Shown here in pieces: positions 1-10,109 of a DNA stretch of 64,000 nt (its first letter is position 1; each line of letters begins with the position of its first letter). Source of the stretch: Dongia deserti (GTDB lineage Bacteria > Pseudomonadota > Alphaproteobacteria > Dongiales > Dongiaceae); assembly GCF_003574735.1 (NCBI RefSeq), contig NZ_QORW01000013.1:62001-126000 (forward strand), given 5' to 3'. Both the position numbers and the translations under genes were made by a program. The notes under the pieces are model-generated. The model did no database searches. It saw nothing but the letters and a program-made list of their open reading frames with translations, and was not told the origin of the DNA.

Positions 1-64
1 GCTCGTCACCAGTAGCCGGCGCCACGCACAGCATGGTCAGGGCGAGGGTAAAGGCAAGGCGCAT
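1..64 (-). CDS. N-terminus of an exported protein (partial, runs off the window)
   Basis: Only the first 21 codons are present, starting at an ATG at 64 and running off the left edge. They read MRLAFTLALTMLCVAPATGD followed by Glu, which is a clear Sec-type signal peptide: Arg2, a hydrophobic core and a likely cleavage after an Ala-x-Ala-like site. The start lies 6 bases beyond the pdhC stop, so the gene is probably the next one of the same operon. The mature part is outside the window, so its function cannot be judged. Confidence 0.6.
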   Translation of the reverse strand, partial: MRLAFTLALTMLCVAPATGDE

Positions 65-70
65 CGGCTC

Positions 71-1396
71 TCACACCAGCATCGCGAGCGGGTTTTCGAT
101 CAGCTTTTTGAAGGCGCTCAGGAATTCGGCGCCGATCGCGCCATCCACCACGCGATGGTCGACCGACAAGGTGCAGCTCATCACCGTTGCCACCGCCAGC
201 TGGCCATTCTTCACGACCGGCCTTTGCTCGCCGGCGCCGACCGCCAGGATGCATCCCTGCGGCGGGTTGATGATGGCGGCGAAGTCCTTGATACCGAACA
301 TGCCGAGATTGGAGAGCGAGAAGCCGCCGCCAGTAAATTCCTCCGGCTTCAGCTTGCCGTCCTTGGCGCGCGTAGCGAGCCCCTTCATCTCGCTGGAGAT
401 GTCCGACAGCCGCTTGTCCTCCGCCCGGCGGATGACCGGCGTGATCAGTCCGTTTGGGATCGCGACCGCGACGGAGATGTCGGAGGTCTTGTATATCTTC
501 ACGCCTTCGTCGCTCCACGAGGCGTTGGCCGCCGGCACCTGCTTCAGGGTAATGGCGCAGGCCTTGATGATGAGGTCGTTGACTGACAGCTTGAAAGCGC
601 CCTTGCCTTCCTTAGGCGCGCCGGCATTGATCTCCTCGCGCATCTTCAGCAACCGGTCGATCTCGCAATCGATCGTCAGGTAGAAGTGCGGGACGAATTG
701 TTTCGATTCCTGCAGCCGCCGCGCGATCGTCTTGCGCATCATGCTGTGCGGATGGAGGTCGAATTCCGGCTCGCCAAAAGCAGGTGTCCCCGGAATTGCC
801 GGCGCCGTCGGCGGAGCCTTTGCCGCGGCCGGCGCCGGAGCGGCTTTCGCCTCACCGGTTGCGGCTACTCTCTCGATATCCGACTTGACGATCCTGCCAT
901 GCGGGCCGGAACCGACGATCCGTGACAGATCCAGCCCATGCTGCTCCGCCAAGCGCTTGGCAAGCGGGCTGGCGAAGATGCGGTTGCCCGCCGCGGCGGG
1001 TGCCGGCGTGGGTTTTGGCGCTGGCGCTGCGGCCGGCGCCGCGGGTTGCTTCGGTGCCTCGGCCTTGGCGGGTGCCGCCTCGGTCTTCGGAGCAGGTTCT
1101 GCCGGCTTGGGCGCGGGCGCCGCGGCCGGCGCCTTGATGTCGCCCGGGCTCTCGCCTTCTTCCAGCAGGACGGCGATCACGTCGTTGACCTTCACGCCCT
1201 GCGCGCCCTCGGGCACCAAGATCTTGCCGAGCTTGCCTTCCTCAACCGCCTCGACCTCCATGGTCGCCTTGTCGGTCTCGATCTCGGCGATGACGTCGCC
1301 GGATTTGACGGCGTCGCCTTCCTTCTTCAGCCAGCGCGCCAGATTGCCCTCGGTCATGGTGGGCGAGAGGGCTGGCATCAGGATGTTGATCGGCAT
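71..1396 (-). CDS. pdhC: Dihydrolipoyl acetyltransferase, E2 of pyruvate dehydrogenase
   Basis: This is the E2 core of the cytoplasmic pyruvate dehydrogenase complex, which moves the acetyl group from lipoyl-lysine to CoA. The 441-residue protein has one N-terminal lipoyl domain (about 1-80, lipoyl Lys43 in ETDKATMEV), a long Ala/Pro-rich linker, a peripheral subunit-binding domain (about 140-175) and a C-terminal acyltransferase domain ending with the catalytic DHRVVDGA motif. It is the third gene of pdhA-pdhB-pdhC, 12 bases after pdhB, and is followed at once by a signal-peptide gene rather than by lpd as far as the window shows. Length and motifs are normal for the family. Confidence 0.97.
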   Translation of the reverse strand: MPINILMPALSPTMTEGNLARWLKKEGDAVKSGDVIAEIETDKATMEVEAVEEGKLGKILVPEGAQGVKVNDVIAVLLEEGESPGDIKAPAAAPAPKPAEPAPKTEAAPAKAEAPKQPAAPAAAPAPKPTPAPAAAGNRIFASPLAKRLAEQHGLDLSRIVGSGPHGRIVKSDIERVAATGEAKAAPAPAAAKAPPTAPAIPGTPAFGEPEFDLHPHSMMRKTIARRLQESKQFVPHFYLTIDCEIDRLLKMREEINAGAPKEGKGAFKLSVNDLIIKACAITLKQVPAANASWSDEGVKIYKTSDISVAVAIPNGLITPVIRRAEDKRLSDISSEMKGLATRAKDGKLKPEEFTGGGFSLSNLGMFGIKDFAAIINPPQGCILAVGAGEQRPVVKNGQLAVATVMSCTLSVDHRVVDGAIGAEFLSAFKKLIENPLAMLV

Positions 1397-1408
1397 GGCC
1401 CGGCCTCC

Positions 1409-2776
1409 CTACTTGTAAGTAACGCGCTTGACGGCTTCGACGATGTTCTCGGCCTGCGGCAGAGCCAGCTTCTCGAGATTGGCAGCATAGGGCATCGGCA
1501 CGTCCGCCCCATGCACGCGCACGACCGGGGCATCGAGCCAATCGAACATCTGCTCCATCGCCAGGGCCGCGAGCTCGGAGCCGATGCCGGCAAAGGGCCA
1601 ACCCTCTTCAACGGTCACCAGCCGGTTGGTGCGCTTCACGGAGTTGACGATGGTCTCGATGTCGAGCGGACGGATGGTGCGCAGGTCGATGACTTCCGCC
1701 TCGATGCCCTGCTTCGCCAACTCGTCGGCGGCGATCAGCGCGACACCGACCATGCGCGAGAAAGCGGTGATGGTGACGGCATCACCGGGCCGCACGATCT
1801 TGGCCTTGCCGATCGGCACGATCCACTCGGGATCGGTCGGCACCTGGAAGGTCTGGCCGTAGAGCACCTCGTTCTCAAGGAAGATGACCGGATTGGGATC
1901 GCGAATTGCGGACTTCAGCAGCCCCTTCGCATCGGCCGCCGACCAGGGCGACACGACCTTGAGACCTGGGCAATGGGCATACCAGCTCGCATAGCACTGC
2001 GAATGCTGCGCCGCCACGCGCGCCGCCGCGCCATTCGGGCCACGGAAGACGACCGGACAGCCCATCTGCCCGCCGGCCATGTAGAGCGTCTTGGCGGCGG
2101 AATTGATGATGTGGTCGATCGCCTGCATGGCGAAGTTGAAGGTCATGAATTCGACGATCGGCTTGAGACCGGCCATCGCCGCGCCAACGCCCATCCCGGT
2201 GAAGCCGTATTCCGTGATCGGGGTATCGATCACGCGCTTGGCCCCGAACTCCTCGAGCAAACCCTGGCTGACCTTGTAGGCGCCTTGATACTCCGCGACC
2301 TCCTCACCCATCAGGAAGACGTCTGGATCGCGGCGCATCTCTTCCGCCATCGCGTCGCGCAGGGCCTCGCGGACAGTCTGCGCGCGCGTCTCGCCCTTGT
2401 AGTCCGCCTCGGCTGGCGCCGGCTTTACCGTTACAGGCGGCGGTGGTGCGGCGGCCGTCGTGGTCTCCGCGGTTTGCGGGCGCATCTCGTTCTTCGGCGG
2501 CGCCTTCGCAGCCGGCTTGGCGCCAGCTTCCTCGTCATCGCCGCGCACGATAGCGATCGGCGTATTCACCGCGACGCCCTCGGTCCCGGCCGGCACAAGG
2601 ATCTGATCCAGCACGCCCTCTTCGACGGCCTCGACTTCCATCGTCGCCTTGTCGGTCTCGATCTCCGCCAGGATATCGCCGGGCTTCACCGCATCCCCGA
2701 CCGACTTGCTCCACTTGGCGAGCTTGCCTTCGGTCATGGTGGGAGACAGAGCGGGCATCAGAACTTCAACGGCCAT
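1409..2776 (-). CDS. pdhB: Pyruvate dehydrogenase E1 beta subunit with N-terminal lipoyl domain
   Basis: This is the beta chain of the thiamine-diphosphate E1 that decarboxylates pyruvate. At 455 residues it is about 125 longer than a plain E1 beta because residues 1-80 form a complete lipoyl domain (Lys43 in ETDKATMEV, nearly identical to that of the neighbouring E2), joined by a Pro/Ala linker (about 85-130) to the transketolase-like beta domain. A lipoylated E1 beta is known from alphaproteobacteria, so this is a lineage trait rather than an artefact. The gene sits 15 bases after pdhA behind a purine-rich GAGGGGAGGCG ribosome binding site. Confidence 0.97.
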   Translation of the reverse strand: MAVEVLMPALSPTMTEGKLAKWSKSVGDAVKPGDILAEIETDKATMEVEAVEEGVLDQILVPAGTEGVAVNTPIAIVRGDDEEAGAKPAAKAPPKNEMRPQTAETTTAAAPPPPVTVKPAPAEADYKGETRAQTVREALRDAMAEEMRRDPDVFLMGEEVAEYQGAYKVSQGLLEEFGAKRVIDTPITEYGFTGMGVGAAMAGLKPIVEFMTFNFAMQAIDHIINSAAKTLYMAGGQMGCPVVFRGPNGAAARVAAQHSQCYASWYAHCPGLKVVSPWSAADAKGLLKSAIRDPNPVIFLENEVLYGQTFQVPTDPEWIVPIGKAKIVRPGDAVTITAFSRMVGVALIAADELAKQGIEAEVIDLRTIRPLDIETIVNSVKRTNRLVTVEEGWPFAGIGSELAALAMEQMFDWLDAPVVRVHGADVPMPYAANLEKLALPQAENIVEAVKRVTYK

Positions 2777-2791
2777 CTTCGCCTCCCCTCC

Positions 2792-3799
2792 TCACGCTTC
2801 CAGCAGCACATCGGTCCAGAGCTCCGACGGATCGGGCTCGGGCGATTGCTGGGCGAATTCGGTGGCGGCAGAGACGATATCCTTGATCTCGCGGTCGATG
2901 TCCTTGAGCTTCGCTTCGTCGGCGACCTTGTTGCTGAGGATATACTCGCGCAGCCGGTCGATCGGGTCGTGCTCCTGCCGCATCTTCGCGACCTCCTCCT
3001 TGCTGCGATATTTCGCCGGATCGGACATCGAGTGGCCGCGATAGCGATAGGTCATCATTTCCAGGATAAAGGGCCCCTTGCCCTCGCGCGCATGAGCCAA
3101 GGCCGCCGCCCCGGTCTTGCGCACGCTCATAACGTCCATGCCGTCGACCCGTTCGCCGGGAATGCCGTAGGCGACGCCGCGCTTGTAGAGCTCCGTCCCG
3201 GCTGAGGAGCGCTGCACACTGGTGCCCATGGCGTATTTGTTGTTCTCGATCACGTAGACCACGGGCAGCTTCCACAGCGCCGCCATGTTGAAGCTCTCGT
3301 AGACTTGGCCCTGGTTGATCGCGCCGTCGCCCAGGTAGCACATGGTGACCTTGCCATCCTCGCGGTAGCTGTGTGCGAAGCCGAGGCCGGTGCCCAGCGG
3401 GACCTGCGAGCCGACGATGCCGTGGCCGCCATAGAAGCCCTTCTCGCGGCTGAACATGTGCATCGAGCCGCCCTTGCCCTTGGAGTAGCCGCCGCGGCGG
3501 CCGGTAAGCTCCGCCATCACGCCTTTGGCGTCCATGCCGCAGGCCAGCATGTGACCGTGATCGCGGTAGGAGGTGATGACCGTGTCCCCCTGCTCGGCCG
3601 CAGCCTGCATGCCCACCACGACGGCCTCCTGGCCGATATAGAGGTGGCAGAAGCCGCCGATCAGGCCCATGCCGTAGAGCTGGCCGGCCTTTTCCTCGAA
3701 CCGGCGGATCAGCAGCATGTCGCGGTAGTACGTGAGGATCTCTTCGGGCGTGGAGTCACCGCCGCTTTTGGCAGCGCGGCTTTGAGCGGATTTCGCCAT
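2792..3799 (-). CDS. pdhA: Pyruvate dehydrogenase E1 alpha subunit
   Basis: This 335-residue alpha chain of E1 binds thiamine diphosphate. The cofactor motif is visible as GDGAINQGQ followed about 25 residues on by ENN, and the phosphorylation-loop region around YRGHSMSDP is present. I start at the ATG at 3799, which has AGGGG eight bases upstream; the longer frame to 3889 would add 30 residues with no family similarity and cross the promoter region. It is the first gene of the pdh operon. About 195 bases of AT-richer DNA with an inverted repeat lie between it and the next gene upstream. Confidence 0.95.
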   Translation of the reverse strand: MAKSAQSRAAKSGGDSTPEEILTYYRDMLLIRRFEEKAGQLYGMGLIGGFCHLYIGQEAVVVGMQAAAEQGDTVITSYRDHGHMLACGMDAKGVMAELTGRRGGYSKGKGGSMHMFSREKGFYGGHGIVGSQVPLGTGLGFAHSYREDGKVTMCYLGDGAINQGQVYESFNMAALWKLPVVYVIENNKYAMGTSVQRSSAGTELYKRGVAYGIPGERVDGMDVMSVRKTGAAALAHAREGKGPFILEMMTYRYRGHSMSDPAKYRSKEEVAKMRQEHDPIDRLREYILSNKVADEAKLKDIDREIKDIVSAATEFAQQSPEPDPSELWTDVLLEA

Positions 3800-3927
3800 G
3801 GTTAACCCCTGACTGGCTGGAGTGGCGAGCTTTAGGAACGGTCGCGCGGGTTGAACCGCTTTTCGCGGATTATCGCGAGAAAACCGCAAAAAGCAAGGAA
3901 GTTAAACTATTGTTCCATATGGCAAAT

Positions 3928-3958
3928 CTGTGATTAACTCGAAATCAGTTAATCGCAG
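3928..3958. promoter_or_regulatory. Inverted repeat in front of the pdh operon
   Basis: Arms CTGTGATTAACT and AGTTAATCGCAG (12 bp, one mismatch) flank a 7-base spacer, with a second small palindrome CCATATGG at 3915-3922. The repeat is about 130 bases upstream of pdhA and just past the stop of the ftsB-like gene. There is no T-tract on the minus strand, so an operator is more likely than a terminator. The binding protein is unknown. Confidence 0.45.
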
Positions 3959-3994
3959 AATTTTCGCACCGTGCAGGTGCACTTCTTGGATGGT

Positions 3995-4312
3995 TTATTG
4001 CTTGGGCAGGAAGATGACGAGGTCGTCCGGGTGGCTGAAATTGAGCATGATGCGCGCCCGTTCTTCGAGCATGTCGAGGTCGAGGGAGGAGTTGCTGAGC
4101 AGCGAAACCCGTTGCTCCAGGGCCGCGCGATGGGCCCCACTCTTGGCCAGTTCCTGTTGTGCCGCCTCGAGTTGCTGGTTGACGCGCAGCCACGCGAGGA
4201 TGCCGCGGTCGCCCTGGACGGCGTGATAGATGAAATAGCCGGCCACGCACGCGCCCAGCAGCTGAGCCGCCAGAGACTTGAGTCGTCGTTGAAATTCGCG
4301 CGGTACCTGCAT
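3995..4312 (-). CDS. FtsB/DivIC-like septum formation initiator
   Basis: This 105-residue bitopic membrane protein has a short basic N-terminus, one membrane segment (about 16-33), then a coiled coil (about 42-75, NQQLEAAQQELAKSGAHRAA) and a conserved tail with EERARIMLNF. This is the layout of the FtsB/DivIC family, which acts with FtsL and FtsQ at the division site. Its position between enolase and pdhA is the place where alphaproteobacteria usually keep this gene. It may be co-transcribed with eno and the cupin gene upstream. The family call is firm; the exact divisome role is inferred. Confidence 0.85.
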   Translation of the reverse strand: MQVPREFQRRLKSLAAQLLGACVAGYFIYHAVQGDRGILAWLRVNQQLEAAQQELAKSGAHRAALEQRVSLLSNSSLDLDMLEERARIMLNFSHPDDLVIFLPKQ

Positions 4313-4395
4313 GACGAGACGGAATCACACTCGGATTCATCTCGTCAACAGAATTGCGAGCGGGATCAGGCTGTTCTTGCGAAATGCCGCACGCC

Positions 4396-4791
4396 TTACG
4401 ACAAAGTCGGCCGATGTTCTGTGTTTTCGCCGGCCGTGGCGAAAAGGAGATCGCCCTCTTCCTCGATCTGGAAGGTGTGCCAGACGCCCTTCGGAACGAT
4501 AAAGGCTTCACCTGCTTTGAGGGGCGCATCGCGCCGGCCCGAGGGCTCCTCGAGAATAATCGTCGCGCGACCGGACAGCAGCAAAAGGAACTCATCGCCG
4601 TCGGGGTGCCGCTCCCAGTGATCGAGCGGCCCCGTCTCCAGATGCGCACAGCCGACCAGACGCCCATCAAGGCGCAGCCGTCGCGCAATCAGATCGCTCC
4701 AGAACTGAGGGTTGGCTTCGTAGCGCTCGATATCGTGCCCGCGTGTGAAGTGCAGAAAGGTGCGCTTGAGGTCGATCGCACCCTTCGGCAT
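4396..4791 (-). CDS. Single-domain cupin protein
   Basis: This 131-residue protein has one cupin barrel. The first cupin box is visible around WERHPDGDEFLLLLSG (His and Glu metal ligands) and the second around IVPKGVWHTF. It starts 3 bases after the eno stop, so it is almost certainly co-transcribed with enolase. No substrate can be inferred; the family includes small metal-binding sugar or acid isomerases, dioxygenases and non-enzymatic sensors. It is cytoplasmic, with no signal peptide. Confidence 0.8.
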   Translation of the reverse strand: MPKGAIDLKRTFLHFTRGHDIERYEANPQFWSDLIARRLRLDGRLVGCAHLETGPLDHWERHPDGDEFLLLLSGRATIILEEPSGRRDAPLKAGEAFIVPKGVWHTFQIEEEGDLLFATAGENTEHRPTLS

Positions 4792-4793
4792 GG

Positions 4794-6110
<1,317 letters not shown>

Positions 6111-6257
6111 TTATATCGCAGGAAACGCGACGGTCTAGCGAAATTACCGCACGCCATTGAGCGGCAGGTGACCGGCACGCGTGGGTACTTTCGAATGCCC
6201 GACCGGTATGCTATTGGCGTCCCCCCTATTCGCGCGGCTCGCTCCATGAGGAACATC

Positions 6258-6983
6258 ATGCCGGTACGCAAAATCAAGTATTGCTGGCCATTGGCGATAA
6301 TTCTGCTGCTGGCAGCCTGCTCGCCAAAGCCGGCTGACGATGCCGCGCAGGCTGCGGAAGCGCTGAAGGACTCGGCACGCTATCTGATCATCCACACGGC
6401 GCGGGCGCTTGACGTGGTTGAGTGCGGCGGAGGCAGCGCAAGGTGGGCTGTCCGCGTTGCGGCAGACCCGCAGGCTTGGCGCATCGATCTCAAGCAGGTC
6501 AAGGACGTGACGCTGGGTGAGCTGGAACGGCTCGAGTATCAGGCGCAGCAGGATTATCCGATCGTGCCGCCGCTGCGCTCAGGGCCCGAGCTCGGTGTTT
6601 ACCGCACGACGGGATACCTTGTCAGGATCGAGGCCATGGACGACGGCGATCTGCACATGATCATTGCGGATACGCCCGTCCCGGCGGAGCGCTTGATGCG
6701 CGGCATGGCCGTTCACACTCTCACCGCGGAGGTGCCAGACCCCCTCTGCGTCCAAGGCAGGCACGACCAGGTAAAGGGACCCAGCCGCTTTGCCGATCAA
6801 TTCCGCACCGTCCGTCACACCTTGGCTGCTGCGCTGCCGGACGTTGATGAAGGCGCGTTCTTGCCCGGCATACCGATTGAAATCATCGGAATCGGTGGCA
6901 TGGATCAAGAAAAGGCCAGCCGCCTCATAGAGCTGGAGCTGCACCCGGTCCTGGCGGTGCGGATCGGCCGAACCGGAGCGTAA
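6258..6983 (+). CDS. Predicted lipoprotein of unknown function
   Basis: The 241-residue product starts MPVRKIKYCWPLAIILLLAA followed by the lipobox Cys, so it should be lipid-anchored. The start at 6258 is preferred over the ATG at 6246 because AGGA lies seven bases before it. The rest is an alpha/beta protein with no domain I recognise; the C-terminal part (about 195-241) ends in a hydrophobic segment IEIIGIGGMDQEKASRL. It is divergent from eno and meets the YihY gene tail to tail 4 bases after its stop. Function is unknown. Confidence 0.75.
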   Translation: MPVRKIKYCWPLAIILLLAACSPKPADDAAQAAEALKDSARYLIIHTARALDVVECGGGSARWAVRVAADPQAWRIDLKQVKDVTLGELERLEYQAQQDYPIVPPLRSGPELGVYRTTGYLVRIEAMDDGDLHMIIADTPVPAERLMRGMAVHTLTAEVPDPLCVQGRHDQVKGPSRFADQFRTVRHTLAAALPDVDEGAFLPGIPIEIIGIGGMDQEKASRLIELELHPVLAVRIGRTGA

Positions 6984-6987
6984 CGCT

Positions 6988-8283
6988 CTATCGCAATCCG
7001 TGCGCCTTGAGCGTGTCCTCGATGCTGCGGTCGAGCAGGCCGCGCTCGCCGGCGGCGAGGTCCGTCATGACGCCCATGGTCTGCTTCGGCACATCCTGGA
7101 CGTCTGCCAGGCTGAGATTGAGAGCGTCGACTAGGTCGTTCAGCGTGACCTCGTTGAGGTCGCGCGCCAGCACCCAGCGGCGGTTGTCGCTCCGGACGAC
7201 AAGCCGCGCGCCCCGCAGCATGTCCATGACGTAGGTGAGCTTGCCGATCTCGGCACCCAGATCGCGGCTCAGATAGTCCAGCTTCTCACCCCCACTCGAA
7301 GTGCTCTGGACAGCGCGAAGGCTTGCCAGCGCACCCAGCGCCAAGCCCAGCATGTCGCCGCGCCGCGGTCGTTCGTTCGGGTCGCGCCGGCCGGAGCGCC
7401 ATTCCGGCAGCGAGGCGGTGATCTCCGCGCCGACCAACACCACCAGCCAGCCAACATACATCCAGATCAGGAAGAATGGCAGCGCCGCCAAGGCTCCATA
7501 GAGTGTCTGATAGGTGCCAACCATGCCGAGGTAGATGCCAAACCCGCGCTTCAGCAGCTCGAAGAGAGCTGCGGCGATAACGGCGCCGGTGGCCGCATCC
7601 ATCCAGCGCACCGGCCGCGTCGGGATCAAACGGTAGAATAGCAGGAAACCGACCGCTTCCAGGATGAAGGGCGCGATCGCGGTATAGACGCGCACAGCGG
7701 ACGACAGATAGCCCGACGACTGCGCCACGGCGAACGCATACCCGGACACCGAAAAGGCGATGCCGAACAGGATCGGACCCAACGTGATCAATGCCCAATA
7801 GACCGGGAAGCGCTGGATCTTGAACCCGCGACCGCCACCCCAGATGCGATCGAACGCAGTCTGGATCGTGTTGATGAGGAGCAGTGCCGTCACGGCCAGA
7901 CCCAGAATGCCGGCTCCTGTCGTCTGCCCTGCATTGCGGATGAAGCCCTGCAGGTGCTCTTCGACCATGACCGCCAGGCTCGGTGCGACGTTCTCGATCA
8001 AGGCCCGCAGCATGGCCTCGCGCATGTTGGCGAAGGCCGGGAACGCCGCAAACATGGCAAGGCCGATCGCCATCAATGGCACCATCGCCAGCAGTGACGT
8101 GTAGCTGAGCGAGGCCGCGACCGACGGACAGGAATCGCGCGCGAACCGCCGCACTACATAGCCGGTCAGGCCGTAAGCCTTGTGCTGACGCGTCTTGTCG
8201 AAGATGGATCTCAGACGGCTCGTCTCCGCCTCGTCAATCGGGCTCTCGGGCTGCAATGCAGAGTCTCGGCGATCGCCTTCCAT
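6988..8283 (-). CDS. YihY/BrkB-family inner membrane protein
   Basis: The 431-residue polytopic membrane protein has the YihY/BrkB pattern: a cytoplasmic start, a first helix with the conserved ASLSYTSLLAMVPL, five further helices (to about residue 275), and a soluble C-terminal domain of about 150 residues resembling a winged-helix-like tail. The family was once called ribonuclease BN, but that activity belongs to another protein; the real function is unknown. The long soluble tail is a known variant. It is a single gene, convergent with the lipoprotein gene and divergent from the subtilase. Confidence 0.9.
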   Translation of the reverse strand: MEGDRRDSALQPESPIDEAETSRLRSIFDKTRQHKAYGLTGYVVRRFARDSCPSVAASLSYTSLLAMVPLMAIGLAMFAAFPAFANMREAMLRALIENVAPSLAVMVEEHLQGFIRNAGQTTGAGILGLAVTALLLINTIQTAFDRIWGGGRGFKIQRFPVYWALITLGPILFGIAFSVSGYAFAVAQSSGYLSSAVRVYTAIAPFILEAVGFLLFYRLIPTRPVRWMDAATGAVIAAALFELLKRGFGIYLGMVGTYQTLYGALAALPFFLIWMYVGWLVVLVGAEITASLPEWRSGRRDPNERPRRGDMLGLALGALASLRAVQSTSSGGEKLDYLSRDLGAEIGKLTYVMDMLRGARLVVRSDNRRWVLARDLNEVTLNDLVDALNLSLADVQDVPKQTMGVMTDLAAGERGLLDRSIEDTLKAHGLR

Positions 8284-8444
8284 GCGAAAAACTAGGCTCC
8301 GATACGCGGCTGGGTCAATTGCCCCCCAACGGTCCGGAAGTGTCTAATCTTCAACCGGTGGAGGTGAACAGCAGAGCTTACCTGCAAATAGCGCGAAGTT
8401 GCTTGTATTTACACAATCTATTGTTGCTCGTGCGGAGGATTGCC

Positions 8445-9818
8445 ATGGGTATTGCTTCTAGGCCATCGCCGACATCGGTTCTCACCCGGGCGCTGCCCGC
8501 TCCGAAGCTGAAATTTGCACCGGGACAGTTGGTCCTCCGTATCAAGGCGAAGTCGCTATCGCACCTCGGCACGGCGATATCAGCGCGATCAGTCAGTGGG
8601 GCAGCGCTTGCAACGATGCCGGAATCGGTCAGCCGCCCGCTCGAGTACCTCCAGAACAATATGGGCCTGAGAGCGATGAAGCCGTTGTTCGTCGGGGCCG
8701 CGCCGCCACGTCCAGGTGCCGGTGCCCGCGTCACGGCGGCGCACGCCAAGGCCTGCGCCCTGACCAGCGTTATGTGTGCCGAGGAGAGCGCGCTCAGCGG
8801 CATCAACCTCATTGAGGTGGACGAGAAAGAGCTAATCCCGTCCCGCATGAGGCATTTGGAGCGATCCGATGCGATCGAGTACGTGGAGCGCATGCCGGCC
8901 CACTGGCTCGTGGCGCGCCGCAGTCGATTGCCGAAAGGCGCCGACCCGCGGCTGAACCTGCAGTGGGGGCTCCGCGCACTTGGCTGGTTCGAAGCTAAGC
9001 GGCCTTCCGCCGATGCCGTCGAGGTTGCGGTGCTGGATACCGGTATCGACACAGGCCACCCCGACCTGGCGCATGCAATCATCGAATACGAGACGAACAG
9101 CTTTCCCAAGCGGGACATCGTTGGGCATGGCACACATGTCAGCGGGATCATCGGCGCGATCGCCGATAATTCGATTGGAATCGCCGGCGTGGCGAACTGC
9201 AAGCTGCGCATCTGGAAGATCTTCTCGGACACGCCGTACCAGGGCGAATATTACGTCGATAGCGATGCGTTCTTGACGTCTCTTCGCGCGGCCGCAAACT
9301 CGGGCGTGCGTGTGATCAATCTCAGCATCGGTGGCACCGAGCCTTCGCGGACCGAGCAGATTCTGTTCAATTACGTCGCTACCAGGGGCGTCCTCGTCGT
9401 CGCCGCCATGGGGAATGAATATCAGGAAGGCAATCCGATCGAGTATCCGGCGGGCTACGAGCACGTGATGGCTGTGGGCGCGGTTGGCGTCAACCTCACG
9501 CGGGCGGAGTTCTCGAATACCGGGCGGCACATCTCCGTCGTGGCGCCCGGCGTCGAGATCTTGTCGACGCTGCCCATGAGGGCAGCTCCCCCCTATCGCA
9601 CGGAGAAGGAATACGATTCGTGGAGCGGCACTTCAATGGCGACACCGCATGTCGCGGGCGCAGCCGCGCTCCTGTTTGCCACGAACCCGTCGTTGAACCC
9701 GAACCAGGCGCGCCGCAGCCTGGAAAGGACCACCAGGAAAGTTCCGCAGATGAGGGGCAACGCCTTCACGCGTGATTATGGCTGGGGGCTGGTGAACCTT
9801 CCGAAGCTGCTCAAATGA
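8445..9818 (+). CDS. Subtilisin-like serine protease (S8) with propeptide and no signal peptide
   Basis: This is a 457-residue S8 protease. The triad is complete: Asp198 (VAVLDTGIDTGHPDL), His228 (GHGTHVSG) and Ser397 (SGTSMATPHVAGAA). Residues about 25-165 form an I9-like propeptide ending VDEKELIPSRMRHLERSDAI then EYVER. The start at 8445 has GGAGGA five bases upstream; the longer frame lacks one. No signal peptide is visible, so the enzyme is probably intracellular or leaves by another route. It is followed 30 bases on by a small protein resembling its own propeptide. The S8 assignment is certain; substrate and location are unknown. Confidence 0.93.
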   Translation: MGIASRPSPTSVLTRALPAPKLKFAPGQLVLRIKAKSLSHLGTAISARSVSGAALATMPESVSRPLEYLQNNMGLRAMKPLFVGAAPPRPGAGARVTAAHAKACALTSVMCAEESALSGINLIEVDEKELIPSRMRHLERSDAIEYVERMPAHWLVARRSRLPKGADPRLNLQWGLRALGWFEAKRPSADAVEVAVLDTGIDTGHPDLAHAIIEYETNSFPKRDIVGHGTHVSGIIGAIADNSIGIAGVANCKLRIWKIFSDTPYQGEYYVDSDAFLTSLRAAANSGVRVINLSIGGTEPSRTEQILFNYVATRGVLVVAAMGNEYQEGNPIEYPAGYEHVMAVGAVGVNLTRAEFSNTGRHISVVAPGVEILSTLPMRAAPPYRTEKEYDSWSGTSMATPHVAGAAALLFATNPSLNPNQARRSLERTTRKVPQMRGNAFTRDYGWGLVNLPKLLK

Positions 9819-9848
9819 GGCTATGGTTGGCCCCTGTGATGGCATGAC

Positions 9849-10100
9849 ATGAAATTCCACCTGAAGATACGTGACGGAGCCACCGAGCAGGACCGGTCGC
9901 AGTTGGAGCAGGCCGCTCGAGATTGTGGCGCAAGCATCATGCGCCCTCTTTTCCCCGACGCGCCCGAGCCATCGCTCAACACGCTTTACTCAGTCGATGT
10001 ATCGGATGGTACTGCCGAGAAGTTTGTGGCCTCTGTCCGCTCGCTTGCCATCGTCGAATTCGTCGAGAAACAGGCCAAGCGCACGATCCGCCGCGGTTAG
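9849..10100 (+). CDS. Small I9/subtilase-propeptide-like protein (putative protease inhibitor or chaperone)
   Basis: This 83-residue protein lies just downstream of the subtilase. It aligns by eye with that protease's propeptide: SIMRPLFPDAPEPS against RAMKPLFVGAAPPRPG, and VDVSDGTAEKFVASVRSLAI then VEFVEK against the EVDEKELIPSR...AIEYVER stretch. Free-standing I9-like domains are known to inhibit subtilases, so it may inhibit or fold its neighbour. The ribosome binding site is weak. Coding is supported by conserved-looking composition and by the tight fit between neighbours. The inhibitor role is inference. Confidence 0.7.
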   Translation: MKFHLKIRDGATEQDRSQLEQAARDCGASIMRPLFPDAPEPSLNTLYSVDVSDGTAEKFVASVRSLAIVEFVEKQAKRTIRRG

Positions 10101-10109
10101 TCGCGTCGT

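Noticed and set aside
938-3205. 755-codon open frame opposite the pdh genes
   Set aside because: It mirrors pdhC, pdhB and pdhA on the other strand and shows His/Arg-rich composition typical of antisense frames.
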